Below, one piece after another: positions 25,091 through 38,300 of a stretch of DNA of 64,000 nucleotides; the first letter of the stretch is position 1, and every line of letters starts with the position of its first letter. The position numbers and the translations under genes were made by a program. The stretch lies in assembly GCA_022818135.1 (NCBI GenBank), contig JAFMSR010000018.1, forward strand, positions 38,506,234 to 38,570,233, written 5' to 3'. This DNA is from Saxidomus purpurata. Lineage: Eukaryota; Mollusca; Bivalvia; Venerida; Veneridae. The notes beneath the pieces are model-generated. The model saw only the letters and a program-made list of their open reading frames with translations. It was not told the DNA's origin and did not search any database.

Positions 25091-28000
25091 CAATCACGAA
25101 AGTCTACTTTCTCCAGTTTTATAGAGTCCTTTTTGAGTCTAAAGTGTTTTGTTTAATGCACTTTTAACATCTAACCGCTTCACGTTCACGACTTGATGAT
25201 TCACCAGTGTTTTCAAGACTATCCACATCAATTGGACAAAAACAGTGTCACAATTTAATTCTAATCTCCCAAGTTCGGCAAAGCTTTTACAATTGATTTG
25301 AAATGTTTTAAAGAGAAAAACACTGTCTAGATGGTTTGAAACGCACTCGTATTAGCAGATTTCCAATGGCACGTTTTTCGAAGACGATGCTTTGTAATTA
25401 AGTTGGAGAACGAAATGGTTATTTCATTGGAGACAGTATTGGTGGCATTTCTTGTAGACTTACTATAATTGGACGAACCTGACTGGAGAAAAATGTTTTC
25501 CGTTTTGCGCTTTTAAGCTGCGATGCAATGGTTGTTTTTGAGCATCATTGAAGTGAATTTTCTCCGCTCGTGTTTTCTTCTGACAATGAAGCGACAACGA
25601 TGGCTTCTTATGACGCATTCTGAAAGAAAATTCCACGACTAACATGTATTGTATATCCATGTAGTATCAGTTATATCCATAAAAACTTTGCAATACAAGT
25701 GCACCAACACAAACTAAATTTTTCACTTTGTTAAATTAGAATATGAATCATTGACGGTGAAGACTAGATCTTCAACTGTTTTCAAAATAAACATCTTACA
25801 TTTTACAAATGTTCAGTTCTTTACAAAGAGTATGTATCGTTCAGGAACATTGGATTGAATTCCCATTCTAGAAATAAAAAAATACTCCTGGATCTTGAAC
25901 CTACCCAATCTCTAAAAAACGTAGACAACAGGCAACAGCAGAAACGAAATGCTTGGCTTCGATGCCCCAAACTACAAAGAAATGAATATAGATGAGTCAT
26001 TAGATACATTGAAAAAAAGCGTTCAGACAATGTACGAATATTATTTTGTTCAGACAATGTACTCGTTATGAAAAAATATCATAACTTTTTTTCAAACTCC
26101 GAAAAAACACTGGAAACTTGTCACGAAGGAAACATTCACAGATAAAATCATTATTTTATAGAAGATCGTGCATTATATATGCTTATAGCGCTGAAATACG
26201 CAAATTTAATGTTTGTTCAGACAATGTACTTAAAAAAATATTATCTGTATAGAGTTTCAGGCCTAAACCAAGAAAACTTCGGAAAAACGAAGAGGTTGTA
26301 AGTAATTATTTTTATTATGCGGGTACTTTGCGCCTATTCTGCATATCCTAAAATATCAATAACAATGAGCTTACCCCTTTTTTCTTGGTCAAAGTGGCGA
26401 TTTCTGCAGCCATTTTGTGTGGACAGTGGTAATAATTGAGCATATAAAGTAATACTCCCCAGGTTTTATGAGAACGTTTAAAATTGCCTCTCCTATAGCA
26501 ATAATAAAAAAAATTTAAAAATAAAGAAGTCCATGCGCAGGTTAGCAGACAGGGTACACGACCCTTGACTTGACTTACAATGTGGGCCAATGGAAATTTT
26601 ACTAACATTTTACACTAATCGATTTGCTGATCGTATACAACACGCGCAATAAACCGAAAGTAAGCATAACGAATGTACAGTGATGAATGTAACAAAATAT
26701 GCCGTTAGTGAAAAGGATAATGCACCATGTTGGAGCATTAATTAACTGTACCTCCTCTAGATCAATTTTTGATATCCATTTATTCGTTTTTTTATTGCGA
26801 ACACATGGGCGTATCTAGGATATAATCAAAAGTCCAATGTTTTTAATTGAAGCGGAAAACCGCCGTCCCATATCCATAAATGACTGTAAATAATTAGGAC
26901 GTATAAATCTGGTATTTCACATTGCAGTTTATTGGAAACACAAGTTTACCATTTGCGATTAAAAAAACCGATACTTTAAGCAAACCGAGTAAGACCTGTA
27001 TGAACCCCCTTAGTCACAAGTTTAACATCATTTGTAAGGCCATTTAAATTGATTATTTTGACTGAAATGCTGAGTACTTCCGTGAGTATGGGACTTGTCC
27101 ACTTAGACCTACGTGCTGAAAAGTTATACAGTGCGTCTCTAATTCAATTGACACCTCTTATATTGAATTATACATTATGGATCCATAACTGCGCTACAAG
27201 TTTTTTTATATAGTTAATTGATTTGTAAACCTGCTCCAAATATTAAAATACAGGCTCTCAAAATAAGGCCTGCTCTTCAAATAAAGTTTTGTATACGTAG
27301 ACTCTGCCATGTATCAATGTAGGGTTAACGTCACGTTTTTTCGTGTTATAACATCTGCAGAATTCCGAGGGATAGATTGGATCCTTTGAGCCCGTTAAAT
27401 ACCATAAATATGATAAAGATGAAATACAGGATCACTTGTTGGTTTTGGCCATCAATATAACGTTATGGAATTTCACACCTGAAAATTTAAACAAACACAT
27501 TTCAGGAAACCATTATCTATATCCGCGAGGAAACAGTTTGTTGCCAAATGCTGACAAAACCAACAAGTTTTCTGTTTATCTTATGGTTAAATTCTATTTT
27601 TATTGAGTTTTTGTTTTCTATAAGATATAGAAAATCGCGAGAAACGTCATCAGAAAAAATAGCACAACTGACGTCATTTTAACCCGGACGTCATCATCAA
27701 TGGTTTCCAGCCCATTTATTACGTATGACTTTTTTGACGTAAATCCGGGTTAAAGATTGCAAAAACAGTGAAAATAAAAATGGAAAACCACTGTTAAAAC
27801 AATCTTAATTATCAATACGACGTATAATATTGCGGGACACACGTCCTTAAGTTATTTACATCACTATTTACATCAATATGGCCAATCAGAGTCTTGTAAT
27901 CATGAAGGTAGCGGGTTCGATTCACGGGGCTGACCAACTAAATAAAACAATAAGTATTTGGTTTTATTCATTAAATCCGAGGTATTAGCTTTTTAAACGA

Positions 28001-28218
28001 ATCGTACAGGGGTATCATTGAAAGTTGGAACTAAGCTACTTTGGATCTTGCACTATCCAATAACGTTACCTCTTCTGCAGGCGTTGGTCATATGGGATTC
28101 CGGTGTTTGTAATTGTGCTTATTGAGTCCACCAACCTCTAAAGATATTTTTTTCGGTTCCACGCCGGTAGAATTACAGGTACCAAGATAAACCCTAATAT
28201 ACCTTACAATGAAATATG

Positions 28219-28480
28219 CGAAAAAAAAATAATAATAATATCAAACAGGGATGCCATTTGCCAATTTAACGCAGCCTCCCCAAAACTGGAACCCCAAGCA
28301 CCCAGAATTGCACACCACCTACACACACATACACATTGACGCACAACACATGACACACACACATAATCATGTACACATACACACTTGTACACTTACCCCA
28401 AACATATCTAGCCTACAAAGCAAACACACGAGGACAAAACTTACAATTAAATCTAACACCGTGGGGCCCCTTGGAACGGT
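28219..28480 (+). repeat. (CA)n-bearing dispersed element, copy 1
   Basis: The copy starts with 'aataatatcaaacagggatgcc', then 'acgcagcctccccaaaac', a degenerate CA tract, then 'gcaaacacacgaggacaaaac' and 'gtggggc'. The same order occurs at 48.17-48.42 kb, and the first 85 bp occur inverted at 42.56-42.65 kb. Confidence 0.75.
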
Positions 28481-29391
28481 TTGTGCCAAAAACTACCACT
28501 GGGGAGCTTAATCCGGTTTACAGGTGCGCACCCAACCTCACTCTTACCCCCACCATGTTCCAAAGTCACAGGACAGTGTAAATAAAAGACTAAAAAATGT
28601 AAGACTTGGGAGCCAGGTCCATTGTTTACAATGGCCCTGTCCTGCGCATAAATGAAAACGGATTATAACGGCGCGTGAATCACCCCATTAAAACACCGGC
28701 ATGGGTGATATTTCAGGAAACAGTAGAGCTGCATATCTCCCTCTTTTTGTTTTGTTTTGTATGCATAGAAAAATTAACAACAAGTTAGTTTATTACATGT
28801 GAAAAATAAATGCAACTGGACGAGATTCCCAAAAGCTATTTTTAGGTACAGGTGTATCTAGATCTCATATCCTTCCGTAAATAGAAATTGGAAATCTAAA
28901 ACAAATGGGAAGGATGTGATATGGGTTAAATTTATTAGTGTTTATCATAAAATTAATGTGTATCAATAAAAAACTGTCGAACATTTCATTTTGTAATATT
29001 ATCAGTACTAGATAAAATAAAAAGCTGGGAACAGTCAAGTACTGGTAGGTTAAATTTGCTACAAAATACATTTAACGAAACCGAAACTAGAGTTGAAAAC
29101 GAAAGTAGACACTGGTAGACCTTATTCCGGTATACTAGGCACGTATCTTTAAATTTAACAGCACCGCAGCTTAATAGTTCAAAGAATTATATTTGCGAAT
29201 AACTGGAGATTATTTTCGAGCTTATGTGTTCTCTAAACAGGAAGAACATCATACCGGGACATAGCCCACTCGAAAGTACTCGCAGTTAATGTTCCGCATA
29301 ATATACATAATTTCCGTCCGACAATTGAAACTATATTAAACAACCTAATATTTTAGATTAATAAGATCAAAGAAAAACAACTGATCCAAAC

Positions 29392-32300
29392 ATGGCGTCA
29401 ATACAGAGTCGAGAATTGGATAATTTACGAGAGGGTATCGTGAGCCCTTTGATGGACATGATGAGGACTCTGTCCACAGAGATGCAGAAGAACCTCGCGG
29501 AAGAGGTAAGTCAATGTTTCTATTGTTGACATATTAAAATCTGGCCATTCTTAAAATATCGTCATTTGTTGTACATGTTAACTACTACTTTCGTTTTCCA
29601 TGTAGATCTAATGGCCAACTTTAGGCATTTCAGATAATATACTATACAATGTAAACTCCGAGGAGCAAACAGCCTTGGGAACACAGAAATATGTTTGTTC
29701 TTGAGAGGTTATGTTCTGGAGAGGTCGATCCTTTATATAATTGAAGCAACGGGAAAGAAAATAGGCCCTTATATATGCTTGTTTACGGAGGTTGTTGGTC
29801 TAATTAAGGAGGTGTTATTCAGGGAAGTTGTACTGTACATTTATTTAACCAGTTCGTTGAATTACAGTTTCCTTATGTCAATGATTTTGCGAAATACTAT
29901 TTTGCATTTTTATTAGCCTTTTCGTATGTTATGACATTACTGAAAGTTTTATTGAACGGGTCGGATCGGTAAGTTGTACTTTCGTTTTCATTGAGGCTCT
30001 ATTATAATTAAATGATAAAAGTTCAGGAACTTAATGTACATGCACTAAGATGTTATTCAGCCTTTTTGAAATGTCATACTGTTCAAACACTTTATTCATG
30101 GGTTCCTTAAATTATTTAGAGAAGTAACAGTTTGTATTATTACCAACCCTTTTATATGTTACTGCATTATATATGATTTCATTGGATGGATCGGGTCGAC
30201 TTTAACGGTTGATTGTGCGAATAAGTGTACGATTGTATATGGTTGTAGTGTGAAATAATAAAGTAATACAAGAATCACTTCTGACATAATAGTATTGAAT
30301 TTAAACTGAAGATTCTAACTTGTACGACTAGTAGCTCTTACTTTAATGCACCACGACCTGTAACATCCATTCGTTTACTCGTACCTTGTAGACATAAAAC
30401 GGTGTTCTGTCTTCAATAAAAGGAACAATAGTAACCGATTTAAGTATGCCTATACTAATACATAAGTAGCATATTTTTAAGTAAATCCTTACAAGATATA
30501 TGTACTTCTGACTATCACTGATGCTTCCAAAAGTACACATGGACATAGTACGAGTTTTTTTAAACTGTTTTATATTTGTAGATATATGTTTCTGTTGTAA
30601 GAATCACAGGTAGCCGGTGCGGGGTTTGGACCCCCATCCCCCCAGAGGCCCCTCTGCAACCTAGGTACCCCATATACTGATATAAACAAAATAATAAAAT
30701 TGAAGAAAAAAATCAAGTAGTGATTTTTTTTTCAATTTTTTTTTTTTTAAATATGTATCAGTATATGGGGTATCAGGGTTGTAGAGGGGCCTCTGGGGGA
30801 ATAGGGGTCCAAACCCGGCGCGGCTACCTGTGGTAAGAATAAGAAATTGTATTGTCCCATGTGTATAACAAAAGTAGGAGCCTTAGCTTGATTTATTTAC
30901 ATATACTTTTGTACAGGTCTCAAGTATCCGCTCACAGCTGGACGAGGTGGACAGCAAACTTGACTATGTGATCAATAGATTGGAAGGAAACAACGTTAAA
31001 ACCAAAGGTGAACAAACACATGTACCTGCTTATCATGCTTATATTCAGCATTCTTCAGCAGAATCTGATACTCAAAGAATTGAACGACAACTCGTAAATA
31101 CGTCACCCAGAGTAAAGTCAAAAGAATCCGGTTTACCAACGGTTAGTTCAGACAAAGGTATTGGACAAAGGGACGTAACACTTGACCAGAAATACGAAAT
31201 GAGGACCGATAAGGTGTCTCAATTGACAGCCGAAACCAAGCCTCAATATTCAGCAATGAATGGACACAGTGCAGGCCAAGGGGAAGGTAGTAGGGCTGTT
31301 ACATTAAAAAGAGAAGAGGAAACGAATGAAAACGCCAGTAATATAGAAACGAAATTAGACCAAACGTTTGCGTCAATTTCAGAAACAAAAGGCAATCGTG
31401 CACAAACGTTTGAAAACGTTGGCGAGAAGGTACCAGCCATTACGTCTCCAAAAGAATTTGATGATGAAAAAGAAAGTGTGCATGTCTTCAACGATACTAA
31501 TGGGTGCTTTGCAAATGAGGATTATGATACACATCACAGTCCTGCGAACACGGTTTCAACACATGCGGAACGAGACGTAATTAGAAGACAAAGGTTGTTA
31601 AATTTTGGAACTGCAGAAACTCATGAGCGTTCCCGTAGTCCACCAGCGACAAGCACAAGAAAGACAAATGTGTCATACACAAGTTTCAAGAAGAGAAAAA
31701 CGGAATTTGCTAACGATAATAGGAAGACTCACCTAGAAAACGTATATACCATACTTCAAACTGATGTAGGTAAGGAACTGAGGACAGCAAAGTTAAAACT
31801 AATGAAAACAGGGACAAGTACAATGTGTTTGAATGTAATAATGTAATTTCTTTGTCTAAAGAATTAACCCAAGCAAGAAGGGATTTCTTATAAACCTTTG
31901 CTTCTGCTCGAACCGTTTAAAGTGTGTTCTTGGGTGGTAGCTTTCTCACTTGTTGCAGTGCTTAGCTGTTTTAAAAAAAATTCTGTTCATCTGTGGTCAA
32001 ATACTAATCCGCTAGCATTATTACTGTACAAAGAGACTAAAATAATTCCTGTGTTGACTGACATATTGTTAGTCACGTGGTTTTGATCCATACTGTTTGC
32101 TATGTCTTAACATTGGTTTTCGCAGTCTTCATTGATTGTGAGGATGAGATATTTGACTACAATTTACTACAAATCGCCATAGAAAATTGATTTACTTTTT
32201 GGACTGGACAAATATTCATTTATTCTGGACTTTCTTGATCATTAAATGCAACAGTTTAGAAAAAAGATCTGCTTAAGTCTGTGTAAGAGGACGTCCAAAG

Positions 32301-35300
32301 TGTTGCAGAATTCATTTCGTTTTACAATCAGTCTCAATCAATCCTAATGTGCTTTTTCTGCCTAAAGACATAAATGGTTGTTCCAGGGAATCTTTCCACT
32401 ATGTCTGGTTCCTCCCACACATATTCGTAGCGTATTTTGGCCAAAATATATTTCTTACACTAGGGAACACAAGCATAACGCAGTTTGATTACATCGACTT
32501 ATTTTGACAGTGAATTTAGATTTTATTTGTAGTTCCTTTGGAATAAGAATGCAGTTTATGCTTTTATTTCAAGAACACCTCTATATTTTATTTCCTTTCA
32601 GGAAAACAAAAATCAAGCGAGGTAAATGCAGATAAAAACCTGCAACCGGGAAGTGTACGTATTGATAAAGGAAATGATAAAATGTCTGTAAAAGCTGAAA
32701 GTATAGAAACTGTCCATGTTGAAGACGAAAGTCGGGATAAAGATCAGACCATTGATAAAATGTCAAACAACCAGCAACTAGCATCTTCAGGATTCAAGAA
32801 TGAGCACGGGGATGAGGATAACAGGTATTCTATGTAAAAAGTTCTTGCTGGTATGCAAAAAGTTCTTGCTGGTATGTAGAAATGTATGCACGAATTCTGG
32901 TTTCAATGAGTATACATCATTTTACCAACATTTTTCAACCATTTATTTTGATAAGCTTACAGGTACTGGAATAATTTTTTTAAAAAGGCATCATGGTATT
33001 GCAGTAAGGAAATAGATGTTGAAATCACGTAATAGGTAGATCTTCATAGTTTTATAGATGTTGAAATCACGTAATAGGTAGATCTACATAGTTTTATAGA
33101 TGTTGAAATCACGTAATAGGTAGGTCTACATAGTTTTATAGATGTTGAAATGACGTAATAGGTAGATCTACATAGTTTTATAGATGTTGAAATGACGTAA
33201 TAGGTAGATCTGCATAGTTTTATAGATGTTGAAATCACGTAATAGGTAGATCTACATAGTTTTATAGATGTTGAAATCACGTAATAGGTAGATCTACATA
33301 GTTTTATATTACTTTTTTAAGTTTAGTTTTTCGTTTTCTGCTTGCAGACTTTGTAGAATACTGAAAGAATGAATGCGCTAATTTTTAAATTTCAGAACAA
33401 ATCATAACATAGTTTGTAAGCCACGAAGGCTATCAAATGGCAGCATAAATACTACCAACACTTTTATATTGTAGTTTAATTAGAATCACTCACTTAAAAC
33501 TTTTTTTTAAAATTTTGACCCCCGAGGCCAAAATGGATGTAAAACATACAATTTGTGGTGTTTGTTTATTTGATATTTTGTGACGTAGAGTTTCAAAATA
33601 TTCATATTGTCTGCAACTTTTTTATAAATGTCATACACCAGCAATAAACTTTTATTTAACAATTATTTACTAATTGAGGACTGGTTAAATTGGTTTAGCA
33701 GTGCTGCAACCCATTTATAAACAAAAAAGAAATCTAATTTTTGATGTTTACAACAGAAACTTCGGTCAAACAAAGGGCAGATGCTTTACTATAACATGAA
33801 TAAATCCAATTCTGCAAATAGTCAAATGTTTGGTAACAGCACCGGATTCCACCATTAAGCTGCAATTTTATTGCCGTGTTTTTAGGTCTGTTATGAGATG
33901 TTGCACTACAATGTGTTCTTATATATTTTACACCAGCTAAAGACTATTATAATTGAACTGAGGAAGTGATTGCACAGAAAAACTACTGATAAATAAGACA
34001 AATCTATGTGACATAGATTATCAGTGTTTCCATTTTCTACTTAAAAATCTTGATACTGTAGCGATGAGGTTTTGTTTCTTTGCAATTGTTTCAATTCAAG
34101 AATACCTGTTTTCAGATTTCTGGCTGCAGCTCATGAAGAAATATCGCATGCTTCAATAACACGCAGGTCGTTAAACCATAGCAATCTGCAGTTGGTAAAG
34201 AACGGACCACGTCGTCCGGTAGAAACAGAGAAGGTAGTAACGAGAACTCCTGTTGCGGGAGCGGTCGGTGGATCACATTCAGATAACAGTCAGAGCCAGG
34301 AGGAAAATGGTATCATTCTAAAACATTGCACTATCAAACCTGATTCAATAATTTCATTCGATTAGAAGACAACAGTTGTGAGAAATATTTTGTTTACTGT
34401 AATAAAAAAATTGAGATGGGCCAATACAATGAATGAAGTGAAAGAACTAGTCAGTTTCCTGAACTAAGTACGTTTTCGACTGACCTTCTGAACAAGTGTG
34501 CAAGGTGTCGGATCATGTAACCCCGAAGGTTAACGTTTCTGCCTACTAAACATACATGAAATATAAAAGTATTTAGATAAGATTTGTTACATTTTAATCC
34601 CATACCGATACCCACATACAGTTACCCTTACCATTAGTTATAGATCTGTTTATGTGAAAACTGTTGATTGGCAAACGTTTATGAAATCAAATTTGCATCA
34701 TATACCGATATTTACGACTGTAAAAGAATCAGAAATGTCTATATTGTGCAATATGTTGAATCCATGATCAAACTGAATCATCAAACTTTTTCATAATTAT
34801 ATGGAACTTATTTTTCAATATATTTCGATTTTCTTAAAATCCAAAAATATCCATTATGTGATTATAAAACGAAGTGTATATACATACCTTCATAGTTTTA
34901 CGACATGTGAATGACTTTTGTAGCGCTCTAAGCGATTGAACGTTTAAATTCATGCACCATGGTGAGGTTATAAGTGATTAAACTAAGCTGTCTTTTACCT
35001 TTTAGCAATAGTTATAGTAGTCTTAACGTGTTTGTTTTATATGACAAAATATGTTTGCTTTACAGGGGAGCTTGTACCTGATGATGTGCTGTATTCTTTA
35101 ATTGAACAGCAACGATTATCAGGTAAATAATGTACACACGATTTTCCTTGTTTCACTTTTCTTTTGAGGCTTACGTCGGCAACTTTATACGAACACTGTA
35201 GATTAGTACAATGCCATTTTGTACAAACAAATACTTTAAACAAACTTAAATATGATACACGTAAAGCAGAAACTAATTTTTCCTCTTTAATTTGACAATT

Positions 35301-38300
35301 AGTAATGCAAAATGCAATACAAGGAAAACATATTCAACTCTGAAAGAAGCTTAACTTCCTGAAGTATTTATATGAAACATGATAACACAACAATCTGTAG
35401 ATATCCGTATCATGCTTTAACAAAAAAGCAAACCATGAACGTTAATTTAATTCTGAATCTTGTTGATTTATTTTCCACAGTAGCAAATTGTACTGACATG
35501 AAATCGCAAGGTATCGATACAGTGATTTGTTTGGACACATCAGGAAGTATGGCAGGGAAACCAATAAAAAAAGCGGTTGACACAATCCACAAGCTCATAG
35601 ATGGTGAGCATACACTTTGTCATGGGTTTGCATGATCTGAGTCTTTCAAGTGGTTAAGAAAGTTGACTGAGAATCATAGGCATAGAGATCGACTCACGCC
35701 ATAATCATGCTATTGAAACAAGCTATAAAGTTAGTTGATGGAAGATTAAAATAATTATGCTTTGTCCATCGATCTCATAGGGTTTAGTTTATTGACATTC
35801 ACGACCAAACTGTCTGAAAGTTGCAGACAGTAAAATGTACCTCCATTTGACTGCAACAGTATAGTTAATGCATGTGTGTTCTAAGAAGTTGAACGAACAG
35901 TCAAGCCCTTTTTCCCGAGGTACCAGGTACGGCTTTTGAACTGTTGCCCAACCGGCCAACCGGTCCTGGGCAACAATTCAAAATGTCTTCCGTGACACCG
36001 ACCAAAGCATGAAATAAGCCTAGGACAATCTTTTGATGTTCTATATTTTATTTAATTAGAGCTAAATTTTCAAATGTATTTGTGGTATAAGTTCACTGCA
36101 GCCTAAACCTCGCTTGTGACACTCGCCTTCACAGAGCATAAAATGTCTAGGGTATGGGAGGGGACTGTCAAAACTGTTTGCCCTCCTTCCCATGAAGTGT
36201 CCCCTGACTGACTCAGAACTGATGCAAAAACAATGAAAAATAAAAAATAACTAGTTATAGTAGCTGTAGAGCATCAAGTGATAATGCTCATTAACAAATA
36301 AGGCGGCATAATGTAAAATAGAGTCCTCTAAATCATTTTGGAAAGAGATCTAATAGTTTGAAAAAGATATTTGAAATGAAAGATGCTTACACAAATCACA
36401 GTGAAGATTAATACTGGTTTTATTGGATTGTTTTACTTGTTAAAAGTGTTTATTGTTATCGTATTAAATTTATGTTTCCTTGCAGGGTTTGAAAATAATG
36501 CCATCTACAGCGATTTAGAAGAAAACGTTGGCATAGTTACCTTTGGAAAAGAGAACAAAATACTCTGTCATTTGACAAATGACTATGGTCGGTTACGGGA
36601 TTCCTTAGGTACCATTTTAATGTCACAATCAGTTTGATTAATATTTACTACTTCATCTGCTGTAACCTTTGGAATTTATGATATTCTTTTAAGGATTCTT
36701 AGTACATCTAAAAACGCAAAACGGAAATTTTATCGAATTGCACGGAATGACATAGAGGTACAAGCAACTACATCGCACATTAAGCTGTTGCCACTACTGC
36801 ATTGTATCTAAGTTTAATGTAACTATATCCGGTTGAAATAAAAAGGAATAAAAACACAATAAGCGTTTGTCAGTGGCACATTTCATTTATGTATTTGATA
36901 TGAAAATGTATAAATGACATTATAATTCGATTTTTGTGTATGTTTTTCATTCATGCTTTCTTTGTATTGAATTGTAGAGTCTGTTGAAGCTGGTGGTCCA
37001 TCGCCTTTGTGGTTAGGCATCGCACTTTCTCTGGCTGAAATTAAAGAAAGAGGCATGTATACCTTATGATGTTCATAATAAGTGAATTTAATATATAACA
37101 GTTATTCCAACGAAGAACCTTTACGCTTTAAAGTATTGTTTTTGTTTTAAGTAGAACTTTCTGCTAGAGAAACTTGCAGTCTGATTATTTAAAGACATAC
37201 ATATTTTCCAACCAGGCGGCGCATGCACAATGGACCCGATGACGGTATTGCCACGAATTATTCTGGTTACTGACGGACATGCTTCCCGAAAGAACTTACT
37301 GGAAGGAGATGATAGTAATCATGTTGACTCACAGGTAAGTGATACGATATGGTAAAGAAGGTACAAAATACGACTTTTAAAATACTTGTGAACAAGAGAA
37401 ATTTAGGTTATGCTAAAATGGTGATCAAAGAACATATTCAGCAGTATGTACTATCCATCTATAACAGGTTTTACAACAATATATCACCGTAAGTTGTTGG
37501 CTTTTTTTCTAAGTTTGGAAAGATTCAGCCAGGAGAAAAGCATTCAAGAATGATTATGTTAGAATATTTATGAAATTGGACTCTGAAGGCTCAAAATACA
37601 ATATAACAATTAGTAATTAAGATATTCATTTTTCTAAAGAACTTTGGCAAGTAAGAAAAAATCAAGTTCACGCACTCTTAATGTTGCGAATGATGTTATA
37701 TGATTCCTGTTAGAAACTGTTGGATTCAAGCAGGAAACGATGTAACTGCTACATGTATATAAGATAGCCGAGACCACTTGACTGAAATTCTTTTAGAAAA
37801 AAAGCAACTTCTTGTTTCATGTATCAGTATTACTTTCTAGCTCAGATATGCTTTCTATTCACTATAGTGTTAAGATGCAGAATTAAAGACATAAATCACA
37901 AAACATAGGGAAACACTTGTAGGAAAAAGGTATTTGAGTAATTCGAATACAATTTAACGGTTAAAAATATCAACTATACTTTTGATTTTGGTCATATAAT
38001 CCTTCAGGAAAATGATGTTGTGAAATCCATTCATCTGTAAACTTTGGCTTTTATTCTGTTCTCTTATTTTGTAGGTGGTTCGTGAAATCCTATCACTTTT
38101 AAATACCTGCCGGTCTTTCACCAGTTACATGGAATGTATAACCTTCGGACCTGGTGAAGAGGTGATGCTTAATATATTACATATATTTATATATATATCA
38201 ATATATAATATTGATTTGCTATGCTTAGACATGTTTACATAAGAGGAAATTAGAACTTTGATTTCTGTTTTCATTTTTATGCCTCCATTAGAAGGCGGCG

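Larger units (their letters stand above)
22242..29391. other. Intergenic region between P450 and vWA genes
   Basis: The two genes are arranged head to head about 7.1 kb apart. Apart from the SINE at 23.0-23.3 kb, the LINE remnant at 24.5-25.1 kb and the (CA)n element at 28.2-28.5 kb, I see no coding exon. A likely 5' UTR splice acceptor for the P450 gene lies just before its start (TTTACAG on the minus strand near 22268). Confidence 0.5.

Noticed and set aside
26020..26230. Three copies of gttcagacaatgtac
   Set aside because: Too short and irregularly spaced to call as a repeat unit or binding-site array.
27680..27760. Inverted words ttaacccgga / tccgggttaa upstream of the vWA gene
   Set aside because: Arms are only ten bases and flanking sequence does not pair; could be chance or part of a decayed element.
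31243..31491. Minus-strand frame of 82 codons
   Set aside because: It is the antisense shadow of the real exon 2 of the vWA gene.
33044..33280. 78-codon minus-strand frame with a 14-residue repeat
   Set aside because: It is the 42 bp minisatellite read in one frame; there is no start context, splice signal or similarity outside the array.
33013..33306. Regularly spaced repeats resembling a CRISPR array
   Set aside because: The units are contiguous with no unique spacers, and the window is clearly eukaryotic.
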